This document shows positions 12,255 to 25,308 of a stretch of 64,000 nt of DNA, piece by piece. The notes under the pieces were generated by a model. The model worked only from the letters and a program-made list of their open reading frames with translations, was not told where the DNA came from and made no database searches. Origin of the DNA: Maea johnstoni (Eukaryota; Annelida; Polychaeta; Spionida; Magelonidae); NCBI GenBank assembly GCA_963942565.1, contig OZ012695.1:10676358-10740357 (forward strand), in the 5' to 3' direction. Each line of letters starts with the position of its first letter. Position 1 is the stretch's first letter. The position numbers and the translations under genes are program-made.

Positions 12255-12528
12255 TGGAATTTATATAGCGCCTTTTCCATTCATAAAATGTTCAAAAGCG
12301 CTGCACATTGTCATAGTTTGAGTAATAGTCCACAACGCCTCAATGGGCGAGCCTGAAAAGGTGTGTTTTGAGACACTTCTTGAAGGCCTGACACGATGTA
12401 GAATCCTTCAGGTGTTGTGGAAGCACATTCCATAATCTCGGTGCACTAATGGAGAAAGCGCGATCTCCAAATTTGAGTCTAGTCCGAGGCTCGTCCAGAA
12501 GGCCCTTTGCTTCTGATCGTAGATGGCG
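12230..12528 (-). mobile_element. 5'-truncated CR1/L2-like LINE 3' end
   Basis: 299 bp inserted in the unit spacer between a 5-bp target duplication TATAA (12225-12229 and 12529-12533). Read on the minus strand, it gives the last about 60 residues of a non-LTR reverse transcriptase, with GDRAFSISAPRLWNVLP and a closing FKKCLKTHLFRLAH. That C-terminal motif is shared by CR1/L2-related LINEs. A stop at 12340 follows, then a short 3' UTR with GGCGCTATATAAATTCC and an (ATT)n tail at 12230-12255. No other unit has it, so it inserted after the higher-order repeat formed. Clade assignment is from motif memory only. Confidence 0.8.
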
Positions 12529-13046
12529 TATAACCAACATTACTATATCCTCACTTTTCTTCGCTGAAGTGAAAAAAGATGTTAAACTTAAATTTAGCCC
12601 TTTTTAAAAATGCACAGCAAAAATCTGCCACAAAGCCCTTGCTGGCTATTAATAGCTCAGAGTATGATTGGATGTTTGGCCATAGGGTGTTTTCATTCAG
12701 AAAATTAGGGAGTTTTACAAGGCAATGCCGTTGCAAGATGAATTTGAGTGGCATATCCTGATTACTGACATCAAATCGTCGTATATGTATATGTGTTATG
12801 GAATGTCTCCTACATTTTTAGGATTCTAGGATAATTTGTAGAACCTTTTTCTTCTTTCCTATGAGTTTAGAGTGACTTATCTCGACCAGTAGCCAGTCAT
12901 AGTAGAGTTCATATTTACTATTACAGTTTTTTACGTCAAAAAACACTTGTTTCTTTTCTATACTACACTGTGGGTACACGGATATATGAAACACACTATA
13001 ACAGTTGTTTTTACATCCAAGAAAAAAAATGAAACACACATACATG

Positions 13047-13077
<31 letters not shown>

Positions 13078-13212
13078 TAATACTATTTTTCATGTTTATT
13101 ATTTTCTATACAAGTATCAAGCCATGCAATATTAGGGAATGCATCTTTGGATAGGGGGGGGGGGGGGCGTAAGCCTGAATTTAAGTTTGCTTTCATTACT
13201 CCCCGAGAGGAT

Positions 13213-13398
13213 TGGGCTGTTCCTGGAGGTACTGCCATACCAGGTCAACCAATGGCAGAGGCGGAGTGAGTCCCTGACACTTTGCCAAAGGTCAAATATC
13301 AGTTTAGAATCTACAGCCTCCAATGGAGGATATATAAGATAAAATCTGATAGGAATAGATACTACACTTTGATCTAAGCCTAAAGGCTGAGAAGTGAT
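13213..13398 (-). ncRNA. U2: U2 snRNA-like copy 13 (type a)
   Basis: 186 nt, type a, nearly identical to copy 10, including the AUCAC start. Confidence 0.8.
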
Positions 13399-14227
13399 AA
13401 ACTACACCAGGACCTCAGCCATGTATATATATACTAACTAGCACATCAAAGATATGCCTTTGGCAGGAAAATCCCCTTCGTATCCTTGTATTATTTCACC
13501 AGCAAGGTTAAGCACTTGAGATATGATACAGTTATGCCTTTCTACATTATATAACCAACATTACTATATCCTCACTTTTCTTCACTGAAGTGAAAAAAGA
13601 TGTTAAACTTAAATTTAGCCCTTTTTAAAGATGCACGGCAAAAATCGGCAAACATACAAAGCCCTTGCTGGCTATTTATTGCTCAGAGTATGATTGGATG
13701 TTTGGCCATAGGGTGTTTTCATTCAGAAACTTAGGGAGTTTTACAAGGCTATGCCGTTGCAAGATGAATTTGAGTGGCATATCCTGATTATTGACATCAA
13801 ATCGTCGTATATGTATATTTGTTATGGAATATTTCCTACATTTTTAGGATTCTAGCATAATTTGTAGAACCTTTTCTTTCATTCCTATGAGTTTAGAGTG
13901 ACTTATCTCGACCAGTAGCCAGTCATAGTAGAGTTAATATTTACTATTACAGTTTTTTACGGCAAAAAAACTTGTTTCTTTTCTATACTACACTCTGGGT
14001 ACACGGATATATGAAACACACGATTACAGTTGTTTTTACATCCAAGAAAAAATTAATACACACATACATGTATGTATGTATGTATGTAATGATATTATTT
14101 TAAATTATTATTATTTTCTATACAAGTATCAAGCCAATGCATACTAGGGAGTGCATCTTTGGATAGGGGGGGGGGGGGGGGGGTATTGCCTGAATTTTAG
14201 TTTGCTTTCATTACTCCCCGAGAGGAG

Positions 14228-14414
14228 TGGGCTGCTCCTGGAGGTACTGTCATACCAGGTCAACCAATGGCAGAGGCGGAGCAAGCCCATGACACACTGC
14301 CAAAGGTAAAATATCAGTTTAGAATCTACGGCCTCCAATGGAGGACATATAAGATATTAATCTGATAAGAACAGATACTACACTTTGATCTTAGCCTAAC
14401 GGCTGAGAAGCGAT
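14228..14414 (-). ncRNA. U2: U2 snRNA-like copy 14
   Basis: 187 nt, relative of copy 11. The stem-loop IV loop reads GGUAUGACAGUACC and the distal arm has one more change (CCAGGAGCAGC). Confidence 0.8.
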
Positions 14415-15233
14415 AAACTACACCAAGACCTCAGCCATGTATATATATACTAACTAGCACATCAAAGATATGCCTTTGGCAGGAAAATCCCCTTCGTATC
14501 CTTGGATTATTTCAGCAGTAAGGTCAAGCACTTGAGATATGATACAGTTATACCTTTCTACATTATATAAACAACATTACTATATCCTCACTTTTCTTCG
14601 CTGAAGTGAAAAAAGATGTTAAACTTAAATTTAGCCCTTTTTAAAAATGCACAGCAAAAATCTGCCACAAAGCCCTTGCTGGCTATTAATAGCTCAGAGT
14701 ATGATTGGATGTTTCGGCATAGGATGTTCTCATTTAGAAAATTAGGTAGTTTTACAAGGCAATGCCATTGCAAGATGAATTTGAGTGGCATATCCTGATT
14801 ATTGACATCAAATCGTCGTATATGTATATGTGTTATGGAATATCTCCTACATTTTTAAGGATTCTAGCATAATTTGTAGACCTTTTTTTTCATTCCCATA
14901 AGTTTAGAGTGACTTATCTGGACCAGTAGCCAGTCATACTAGAGTTCATATTTACTATTACAGTTTTTTACGTCAAAAAAACTTGTTTCTTTTCTAAAGT
15001 ACACTGTGGGTACACAGATATATGAAACACACGATTTCAGTTGTTTTTACATCCAAGAAAAAATTAATACTCACATACAAGCATGGATGTATGTATGTAA
15101 TAATATTATTTTTCATGTTTATTATTTTCTATCCAAGTATCAAGCCATGCAATATTAGGGAGTGCATCTTTGGATAGGGGGGGGGGGGGGATAACATGAA
15201 TTTAGGTTTGCTTTCATTACTCCCCGAGAGGAG

Positions 15234-15420
15234 TGGGCTGTTCCTGGAGGTACTGCCATACCAGGTCAACCAATGGCAGAGGCAGAGTAAGCCCCTGACA
15301 CTTTGCCAAAGGTCAAACATCAGTTTAGAATCTACAGCCTCCAATGGAGGACATATAAGATATTAATCTGATAGGAACAGATACTACACTTTGATCTTAG
15401 CCTAAAAACTGAGAAGCGAT
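15234..15420 (-). ncRNA. U2: U2 snRNA-like copy 15
   Basis: 187 nt, third member of the copy 9/12/15 group with disrupted stem I and GAUGUUUGA. Confidence 0.8.
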
Positions 15421-16254
15421 AAACTACACCAGGACCTCAGCCATGTATATATATACTAACTAGCACATCAAAGATATGCCTTTGGCAGGAAAATCCCCTT
15501 CGTATCCTTGGATTATTTCACCAGCAAGGTCAAGCACTTGAGATATGATACAGTTATGCCTTTCTACATTATATAACCAACATTACTATATCCTCACTTT
15601 TCTTCGCTGAAGTGAAAAAAGATGTTAAACTTAAATTTAGCCCTTTTTAAAAATGCACAGCAAAAATCTGCCACAAAGCCCTTGCTGGCTATTAATAGCT
15701 CAGAGTATGATTGGATGTTTGGCCATAGGGTGTTTTCATTCAGAAAATTAGGGAGTTTTACAAGGCAATGCCGTTGCAAGATGAATTTGAGTGGCATATC
15801 CTGATTACTGACATGAAATCGTCGTATATGTATATGTGTTATGGAATGTCTCCTACATTTTTAGGATTCTAGGATAATTTGTAGAACCTTTTTCTTCTTT
15901 CCTATGAGTTTAGAGTGACTTATCTCGACCAGTAGCCAGTCATAGTAGAGTTCATATTTACTATTACAGTGTTTTACGTCAAATTTTTTAAATTTCTTTT
16001 CTATACTACACTGTGGGTACACGGATATATGAAACACACAATTACAGTTGTTTTTACATCCAAGAAAAAATTAATACACACATACAAGCATGGATGTATG
16101 TATGTAAGTATGTATGTAATAATATTATTTTTCATGTTTATTATTTTCTATACAAGTATCAAGCCATTCATTATTAGGGAGTGCATCTTTGGATATGGGG
16201 GGGGGGGGGGGATTGCCTGAATTTTAGTTTGCTTTCATTACTCCCCGAGAGGAG

Positions 16255-16441
16255 TGGGCTGTTCCTGGAGGTACTGCCATACCAGGTCAACCAATGGCAG
16301 AGGCGGAGCAAGCCCCTGACAATATGCAGAAGGTCAAATATCAGTTTAGAATCTACGGCCTCCAATGGAGGACATATAAGATATTAATCTGATAAGAACA
16401 GATACTACACTTTGATCTTAGCCTAAAGGCTGAGAAGCGAT
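16255..16441 (-). ncRNA. U2: U2 snRNA-like copy 16
   Basis: Full length, 187 nt, very close to copy 2: AUCGC start, intact stem I, branch-site segment and stem-loop IIb. The spacer downstream has a private change where the usual A-run reads AAATTTTTTAAATTTC. Confidence 0.84.
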
Positions 16442-17264
16442 AAACCACAGCAAGATCTCAGCCATGTATATATATACTAATTAGCACATCAAAGATATGC
16501 CTTTGGCAGGATAACCCTCTTCTTATCCTTGGATTATTTCACCAGCAAGGTCAAGCACTTGAGATATGATACAGTTATACCTTTCTACATTATATAAACA
16601 ACATTACTATATCCTCACTTTTCTTCACTGAAGTGAAAAAAGATGTTAAACTTAAATTTAGCCCTTTTTAAATATGCACAGCAAAAATCTGCAAACACAG
16701 CCCTTGCTGGCTATTTATTGCTCAGAGTATGATTGGATGTTTGGCCATAGGGTGTTTTCATTCAGAAAATTAGGGAGTTTTACAAGGCAATGCCGTTGCA
16801 AGATGAATTTGAGTGGCATATCCTGATTATTGACATCAAATCGTCGTATATGTATATGTGTTATGGAATATTTCCTACATTTTTAGGATTCTAGCATAAT
16901 TTGTAGGACCTTTTCTTTCATTCCTATGAGTTTAGAGTGACTTATCTCGACCAGTAGCCAGTCATAGTAGAGTTCATATTTACTATTACAGTTTTTTACG
17001 TCAAAAAAAACTTGTTTCTTTTCTATACTACACTGTGGGTACACGGATATATGAAACACACGATTACAGTTGTTTTTACATCCAAGAAAAAAATAATACA
17101 CACAAACATGTATGTATGTGTGTATGTAATAATACTATTTTTCATCTTTATTATTTTCTATACAAGTATCAAGCCATGCAATACTAGTGAGTGCATCTTT
17201 GGATAGGGGGGGGGGGGGGGTATTGCCTGAATTTTAGTTTGCTTTCATTACTTCCCGAGAGGAG

Positions 17265-17348
17265 TGGGCTGTTCCTGGAGGTACTGCAATACCAGGTCAA
17301 CCAATGGCAGAGGCGGAGCAAGCCCATGACACTTTGCTGAGAAGAGAT
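17265..17348 (-). pseudogene. U2: U2 snRNA pseudogene copy 17 (84-nt type c)
   Basis: 84 nt. About 103 nt are missing between AUCUCUUCUCAGC and AAAGUGUC, so half of stem I, the branch-site segment, stems IIa/IIb and the Sm site are gone. Stem-loops III and IV remain. This copy and copy 22 alone have the canonical AUUGCA loop IV. Confidence 0.85.
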
Positions 17349-18157
17349 GAACTACACCAAGACCTCAGCCATGTATATATATACTAACTAGCACATCAAA
17401 GCTATGCCTTTGGCAGGAAAATCCCCTTCGTATCCTTGGATTATTTCACCAGCAAGGTCAAGCACTTGAGATATGATACAGTTATGCCTTTCTACATTAT
17501 ATAACCAACATTACTATATCCTCACTTTTCTTCGCTGAAGTGAAAAAAGATGTTAAACTTAAATTTAGCCCTTTTTTAAATTGCACAGCAAAAATCTGCC
17601 ACAAAGCCCTTGCTGGCTATTTATAGCTTAGAGTATGATTGGATGTTTGGCCATAGGGTGTTTTCATTCAGAAAATGCAATGCAGTTGCAAGAAGAATTT
17701 GAGTGGCATATCCTGATTATTGACATCAAATCGTCGTATATGTATATGTGTTATGGAATGTCTCCTACATTTTTAGGATTCTAGCATAATTTGTAGAACC
17801 TTTATTTTCATTCCTATGAGTTTAGAGTGACTTATCTCGACCAGTAGCCAGTCATAGTAGAGTTAATATTTACTATTACAGTTTTTTACGGCAAAAAACA
17901 CTTGTTTCTTTTCTATACTACACTGTGGGTACACGGATATATGAAACACACTATAACAGTTGTTTTTACATCCAAGAAAAAAAATGAAACACACATACAT
18001 GTATGTATGTATGTAATAATACTATTTTTCATGTTTATTATTTTCTATACCAGTATCAAGCCATGCAATATTAGGGAATGCATCTTTGGATAGGGGGGGG
18101 GGGGGGGGGGGGGGATAGCCTGAATTTAAGTTTGCTTTCATTACTCCCCGAGAGGAT

Positions 18158-18343
18158 TGGGCTGTTCCTGGAGGTACTGCCATACCAGGTCAACCAATGG
18201 CAGAGGCGGAGTGAGTCCCTGACACTTTGCCAAAGGTCAAATATCAGTTTAGAATCTACAGCCTCCAATGGAGGATATATAAGATAAAATCTGATAGGAA
18301 TAGATACTACACTTTGATCTAAGCCTAAAGGCTGAGAAGCGAT
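18158..18343 (-). ncRNA. U2: U2 snRNA-like copy 18 (type a)
   Basis: 186 nt, type a markers, AUCGC start. Nearly identical to copy 23. Confidence 0.8.
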
Positions 18344-19176
18344 AAACTACACCAGGACCTCAGCCATGTATATATATACTAACTAGCACATCAAAGATAT
18401 GCCTTTGGCAGGAAAATCCCCTTCGTATCCTTGGATTATTTCGCCAGCAAGGTCAAGCAATTGAGATATGATTCAGTTATGCCTTTCTACATTATATAAC
18501 CAACATTACTATATCCTCACTTTTCTTCACTGAAGTGAAAAAAGATGTTAAACTTAAATTTAGCCCTTTCTAAAAATGCACAGCAAAAATCTGCAAACAT
18601 ACAAAGCCCTTGCTGGCTATTTATTGCTCAGAGTATGATTGGATGTTTGGCCATAGGGTGTTTTCATTCAGAAAATTAGGGAGTTTTACAAGGCAATGCC
18701 GTTGCAAGATGAATTTGAGTGGCATATCCTGATTATTGACATCAAATCGTCGTATATGTATATGTGTTATGGAATGTCTCCTACATTTTTAGGATTCTAG
18801 CATAATTTGTAGAACCTTTTTTTTCATTCCTATGAGTTTAGAGTGACTTATCTCGACCAGTAGCCAGTCATAGTAGAGTTCATATTTACTATTACAGTTT
18901 TTTACGTCAAAAAAAACTTGTTTCTTTTCTATACTACACTGTGGGTACACGGATATATGAAACACACGATTACAGTTGTTTTTACATCCAAGAAAAAATT
19001 AATACACACAAACATGTATGTATGTATGTATGTAATAATATTATTTTTCATCTTTATTATTTTCTATACAAGTATCAAGCCATGCAATACTAGGGAGTGC
19101 ATCTTTGGATAGGGGGGGGGGGGGGGGGGGGGTATTGCCTGAATTTTAGTTTGCTTTCATTACTTCCCGAGAGGAG

Positions 19177-19363
19177 TGGGCTGTTCCTGGAGGTACTGCC
19201 ATACCAGGTCAACCAATGGCAGAGGCGGAGCAAGCCCATGACACTTTGCGAAAGGTAAAATATCAGTTTAGAATCTACGGCCTCCAATAGAGGACATATA
19301 AGATATTAATCTGATAAGAACAGATACTACACTTTAATCTTAGCCTAACGGCTGAGAAAAGAT
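19177..19363 (-). ncRNA. U2: U2 snRNA-like copy 19 (type b)
   Basis: 187 nt. Type b markers: AAGAUUAAAGUG instead of AAGAUCAAAGUG, stem-loop IIb CCUCUAUUGGAGG with one mismatch, UACCUUUCGCAAAG, and UGGGCUUGCUCC in stem-loop III. Begins AUCUU. Confidence 0.8.
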
Positions 19364-20176
19364 GAACTACACCAAGACCTCAGCCATGTATATATATACT
19401 AACTAGCACATCAAAGCTATGCCTTTGGCAGGAAAATCCCCTTCGTATCCTTGGATTATTTCACCAGCAAGGTCAAGCACTTGAGATATGATACAGTTAT
19501 GCCTTTCTACATTATATAACCAACATTACTATATCCTCACTTTTCTTCGCTGAAGTGAAAAAAGATGTTAAACTTAAACTTAGCCCTTTTAAAATTGCAC
19601 AGCAAAAATCTGCCACAAAGCCCTTGCTGGCTATTTATAGCTTAGACTATGATTGGATGTTTGGCCATAGGGTGTTTTCATTCAGAAAATTAGGGAGTTT
19701 TACAAGGCAATGCCGTTGAAAGATGAATTTGAGTGGCATATCCTGATTACTGACATCAAATCGTCGTATATGTATATGTGTTATGGAATGTCTCCTACAT
19801 TTTTAGGATTCTAGGATAATTTGTAGAACCTTTTTTTTCTTTCCTATGAGTTTAGAGTGACTTATCTCGACCAGTAGCCAGTCATAGTAGAGTTAATATT
19901 TACTATTACAGTTTTTTACGGCAAAAAAACTTGTTTCTTTTCTATACTACACTGTGGGTACACGGATATATGAAACACACTATAACAGTTGTTTTTACAT
20001 CCAAGAAAAAAAATGAAACACACATACATGTATGTATGTATGTAATAATACTATTTTTCATGTTTATTATTTTCTATACAAGTATCAAGCCATGCAATAT
20101 TAGGGAATGCATCTTTGGATAGGGGGGGGGGGGATAGCCTGAATTTAAGTTTGCTTTCATTACTCCCCGAGAGGAT

Positions 20177-20362
20177 TGGGCTGTTCCTGGAGGTACTGCC
20201 ATACCAGGTCAACCAATGGCAGAGGCGGAGTGAGTCCCTGACACTTTGCCAAAGGTCAAATATCAGTTTAGAATCTACAGCCTCCAATGGAGGATATATA
20301 AGATAAAATCTGATAGGAATAGATACTACACTTTGATCTAAGCCTAAAGGCTGAGAAGCGAT
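20177..20362 (-). ncRNA. U2: U2 snRNA-like copy 20 (type a)
   Basis: 186 nt, type a, AUCGC start. Counterpart of copy 25, including the unusually short poly-G tract downstream. Confidence 0.8.
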
Positions 20363-21186
20363 AAACTACACCAGGACCTCAGCCATGTATATATATACTA
20401 ACTAGCACATCAAAGATATGCCTTTGGCAGGAAAATCCCCTTCGTATCCTTGTATTATTTCACCAGCAAGGTCAAGCACTTGAGATATGATACAGTTATG
20501 CCTTTCTACATTATATAACCAACATTACTATATCCTCACTTTTCTTCACTGAAGTGAAAAAAGATGTTAAACTTAAATTTAGCCCTTTTTAAATATGCAC
20601 AGCAAAAATCTGCAAACACAGCCCTTGCTGGCTATTTATTGCTCAGAGTATGATTGGATGTTTGGCCATAGGGTGTTTTCATTCAGAAAATTAGGGAGTT
20701 TTACAAGGCAATGCAGTTGCAAGAAGAATTTGAGTGGCATATCCTGATTATTGACATCAAATCGTCGTATATGTATATGTGTTATGGAATGTCTCCTACA
20801 TTTTTAGGATTCTAGCATAATTTGTAGAACCTTTTCTTTCATTCCTATGAGTTTAGAGTGACTTATCTCGACCAGTAGCCAGTCATAGTAGAGTTCATAT
20901 TTACTATTACAGTTTTTTACGTCAAAAAAAACTTGTTTCTTTTCTATACTACACTGTGGGTACACGGATATATGAAACACACGATTACAGTTGTTTTTAC
21001 ATCCAAGAAAAAATTAATACACACAAACATGTATGTATGTATGTATGTAATAATATTATTTTTCATCTTTATTATTTTCTATACAAGTATCAAGCCATGC
21101 AATACTAGGGAGTGCATCTTTGGATAGGGGGGGGGGGGGGGGTATTGCCTGAATTGTAGTTTGCTTTCATTACTTCCCGAGAGGAG

Positions 21187-21372
21187 TGGGCTGTTCCTGA
21201 AGGTACTGCCATACCAGGTCAACCAATGGCAGAGGCGGAGTGAGTCCCTGACACTTTGCCAAAGGTCAAATATCAGTTTAGAATCTACAGCCTCCAATGG
21301 AGGATATATAAGATAAAATCTGATAGGAATAGATACTACACTTTGTTCTAAGCCTAAAGGCTGAGAAGCGAT
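21187..21372 (-). ncRNA. U2: U2 snRNA-like copy 21 (recombinant b/a)
   Basis: 186 nt. Its 3' end and downstream spacer match type b copies 26, 34 and 37 (GUACCUUCAGGAAC). From stem-loop III to the 5' end it is type a. It also has a private GGCUUAGAACAAAG. Confidence 0.8.
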
Positions 21373-22201
21373 AAACTACACCAGGACCTCAGCCATGTAT
21401 ATATATACTAACTAGCACATCAAAGATATGCCTTTGGCAGGAAAATCCCCTTCGTATCCTTGTATTATTTCACCAGCAAGGTCAAGCACTTGAGATATGA
21501 TACAGTTATGCCTTTCTACATTATATAACCAACATTACTATATCCTCACTTTTCTTCACTGAAGTGAAAAAAGATGTTAAACTTAAATTTAGCCCTTTTT
21601 AAATATGCACAGCAAAAATCTGCAAACACAGCCCTTGCTGGCTATTTATTGCTCAGAGTATGATTGGATGTTTGGCCATAGGGTGTTTTCATTCAGAAAA
21701 TTAGGGAGTTTTACAAGGCAATGCCGTTGCAAGATGAATTTGAGTGGCATATCCTGATTATTGACATCAAATCGTCGTATATGTATATGTGTTATGGAAT
21801 ATTTCCTACATTTTTAGGATTCTAGCATAATTTGTAGGACCTTTTCTTTCATTCCTATGAGTTTAGAGTGACTTATCTCGACCAGTAGCCAGTCATAGTA
21901 GAGTTCATATTTACTATTACAGTTTTTTACGTCAAAAAAAACTTGTTTCTTTTCTATACTACACTGTGGGTACACGGATATATGAAACACACGATTACAG
22001 TTGTTTTTACATCCAAGAAAAAAATAATACACACAAACATGTATGTATGTGTGTATGTAATAATACTATTTTTCATCTTTATTATTTTCTATACAAGTAT
22101 CAAGCCATGCAATACTAGTGAGTGCATCTTTGGATAGGGGGGGGGGGGGGGGGGGGGTATTGCCTGAATTTTAGTTTGCTTTCATTACTTCCCGAGAGGA
22201 G

Positions 22202-22285
22202 TGGGCTGTTCCTGGAGGTACTGCAATACCAGGTCAACCAATGGCAGAGGCGGAGCAAGCCCATGACACTTTGCTGAGAAGAGAT
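22202..22285 (-). pseudogene. U2: U2 snRNA pseudogene copy 22 (84-nt type c)
   Basis: Same internal deletion as copy 17 and, like it, canonical AUUGCA in loop IV. It lies 4,937 bp from copy 17. Confidence 0.85.
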
Positions 22286-23091
22286 GAACTACACCAAGAC
22301 CTCAGCCATGTATATATATACTAACTAGCACATCAAAGCTATGCCTTTGGCAGGAAAATCCCCTTCGTATCCTTGGATTATTTCACCAGCAAGGTCAAGC
22401 ACTTGAGATATGATACAGTTATGCCTTTCTACATTATATAACCAACATTACTATATCCTCACTTTTCTTCACTGAAGTGAAAAAAGATGTTAAACTTAAA
22501 TTTAGCCCTTTTTTAAATTGCACAGCAAAAATCTGCCACAAAGCCCTTGCTGGCTATTTATAGCTTAGAGTATGATTGGATGTTTGGCCATAGGGTGTTT
22601 TCATTCAGAAAATGCAATGCAGTTGCAAGAAGAATTTGAGTGGCATATCCTGATTATTGACATCAAATCGTCGTATATGTATATGTGTTATGGAATGTCT
22701 CCTACATTTTTAGGATTCTAGCATAATTTGTAGAACCTTTATTTTCATTCCTATGAGTTTAGAGTGACTTATCTCGACCAGTAGCCAGTCATAGTAGAGT
22801 TAATATTTACTATTACAGTTTTTTACGGCAAAAAACACTTGTTTCTTTTCTATACTACACTGTGGGTACACGGATATATGAAACACACTATAACAGTTGT
22901 TTTTACATCCAAGAAAAAAAATGAAACACACATACATGTATGTATGTATGTAATAATACTATTTTTCATGTTTATTATTTTCTATACCAGTATCAAGCCA
23001 TGCAATATTAGGGAATGCATCTTTGGATAGGGGGGGGGGGGGGGGGGGATAGCCTGAATTTAAGTTTGCTTTCATTACTCCCCGAGAGGAT

Positions 23092-23277
23092 TGGGCTGTT
23101 CCTGGAGGTACTGCCATACCAGGTCAACCAATGGCAGAGGCGGAGTGAGTCCCTGACACTTTGCCAAAGGTCAAATATCAGTTTAGAATCTACAGCCTCC
23201 AATGGAGGATATATAAGATAAAATCTGATAGGAATAGATACTACACTTTGATCTAAGCCTAAAGGCTGAGAAGCGAT
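23092..23277 (-). ncRNA. U2: U2 snRNA-like copy 23 (type a)
   Basis: 186 nt, type a; counterpart of copy 18. Confidence 0.8.
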
Positions 23278-24045
23278 AAACTACACCAGGACCTCAGCCA
23301 TGTATATATATACTAACTAGCACATCAAAGATATGCCTTTGGCAGGAAAATCCCCTTCGTATCCTTGGATTATTTCGCCAGCAAGGTCAAGCAATTGAGA
23401 TATGATTCAGTTATGCCTTTCTACATTATATAACCAACATTACTATATCCTCACTTTTCTTCACTGAAGTGAAAAAAGATGTTAAACTTAAATTTAGCCC
23501 TTTCTAAAAATGCACAGCAAAAATCTGCAAACATACAAAGCCCTTGCTGGCTATTTATTGCTCAGAGTATGATTGGATGTTTGGCCATAGGGTGTTTTCA
23601 TTCAGAAAATTAGGGAGTTTTACAAGGCAATGCCGTTGCAAGATGAATTTGAGTGGCATATCCTGATTATTGACATCAAATCGTCGTATATGTATATGTG
23701 TTATGGAATGTCTCCTACATTTTTAGGATTCTAGCATAATTTGTAGAACCTTTTTTTTCATTCCTATGAGTTTAGAGTGACTTATCTCGACCAGTAGCCA
23801 GTCATAGTAGAGTTCATATTTACTATTACAGTTTTTTACGTCAAAAAAAACTTGTTTCTTTTCTATACTACACTGTGGGTACACGGATATATGAAACACA
23901 CGATTACAGTTGTTTTTACATCCAAGAAAAAATTAATACACACAAACATGTATGTATGTATGTATGTAATAATATTATTTTTCATCTTTATTATTTTCTA
24001 TACAAGTATCAAGCCATGCAATACTAGGGAGTGCATCTTTGGATA

Positions 24046-24078
<33 letters not shown>
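24046..24078 (+). repeat. Longest poly-G tract of the array (33 G)
   Basis: Uninterrupted G33 on the plus strand, about 45 nt beyond the U2 3' end of copy 24. Every unit has this tract with variable length, down to about 8 G. Other long ones are 44629-44659 and 45653-45683 (31 G each) and 34383-34409 (27 G). Confidence 0.95.
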
Positions 24079-24079
<1 letters not shown>

Positions 24080-24122
24080 ATTGCCTGAATTTTAGTTTGC
24101 TTTCATTACTTCCCGAGAGGAG

Positions 24123-24309
24123 TGGGCTGTTCCTGGAGGTACTGCCATACCAGGTCAACCAATGGCAGAGGCGGAGCAAGCCCATGACACTTTGCGAAAG
24201 GTAAAATATCAGTTTAGAATCTACGGCCTCCAATAGAGGACATATAAGATATTAATCTGATAAGAACAGATACTACACTTTAATCTTAGCCTAACGGCTG
24301 AGAAAAGAT
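24123..24309 (-). ncRNA. U2: U2 snRNA-like copy 24 (type b)
   Basis: 187 nt, type b, begins AUCUU; counterpart of copy 19. Confidence 0.8.
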
Positions 24310-25122
24310 GAACTACACCAAGACCTCAGCCATGTATATATATACTAACTAGCACATCAAAGCTATGCCTTTGGCAGGAAAATCCCCTTCGTATCCTTGG
24401 ATTATTTCACCAGCAAGGTCAAGCACTTGAGATATGATACAGTTATGCCTTTCTACATTATATAACCAACATTACTATATCCTCACTTTTCTTCGCTGAA
24501 GTGAAAAAAGATGTTAAACTTAAACTTAGCCCTTTTAAAATTGCACAGCAAAAATCTGCCACAAAGCCCTTGCTGGCTATTTATAGCTTAGACTATGATT
24601 GGATGTTTGGCCATAGGGTGTTTTCATTCAGAAAATTAGGGAGTTTTACAAGGCAATGCCGTTGAAAGATGAATTTGAGTGGCATATCCTGATTACTGAC
24701 ATCAAATCGTCGTATATGTATATGTGTTATGGAATGTCTCCTACATTTTTAGGATTCTAGGATAATTTGTAGAACCTTTTTTTTCTTTCCTATGAGTTTA
24801 GAGTGACTTATCTCGACCAGTAGCCAGTCATAGTAGAGTTAATATTTACTATTACAGTTTTTTACGGCAAAAAAACTTGTTTCTTTTCTATACTACACTG
24901 TGGGTACACGGATATATGAAACACACTATAACAGTTGTTTTTACATCCAAGAAAAAAAATGAAACACACATACATGTATGTATGTATGTAATAATACTAT
25001 TTTTCATGTTTATTATTTTCTATACAAGTATCAAGCCATGCAATATTAGGGAATGCATCTTTGGATAGGGGGGGGGGGGATAGCCTGAATTTAAGTTTGC
25101 TTTCATTACTCCCCGAGAGGAT

Positions 25123-25308
25123 TGGGCTGTTCCTGGAGGTACTGCCATACCAGGTCAACCAATGGCAGAGGCGGAGTGAGTCCCTGACACTTTGCCAAAG
25201 GTCAAATATCAGTTTAGAATCTACAGCCTCCAATGGAGGATATATAAGATAAAATCTGATAGGAATAGATACTACACTTTGATCTAAGCCTAAAGGCTGA
25301 GAAGCGAT
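25123..25308 (-). ncRNA. U2: U2 snRNA-like copy 25 (type a)
   Basis: 186 nt, type a, AUCGC start; counterpart of copy 20. Confidence 0.8.

Larger units (their letters stand above)
7020..15970. repeat. Three-unit higher-order repeat (copies 8-10, 11-13, 14-16)
   Basis: Unit identities cycle every three units: 8~11~14 (spacer with GCACGGCAAAAATC), 9~12~15 (disrupted stem I) and 10~13 (type a). The period is 3,055 bp, and 3,353 bp where the LINE is present. The third copy stops matching at about 15970, inside the spacer of unit 16. Confidence 0.85.

Noticed and set aside
12230-12255. ATT microsatellite as an independent simple repeat
   Set aside because: It is the 3' tail of the LINE fragment, at the expected end and inside the target duplication.
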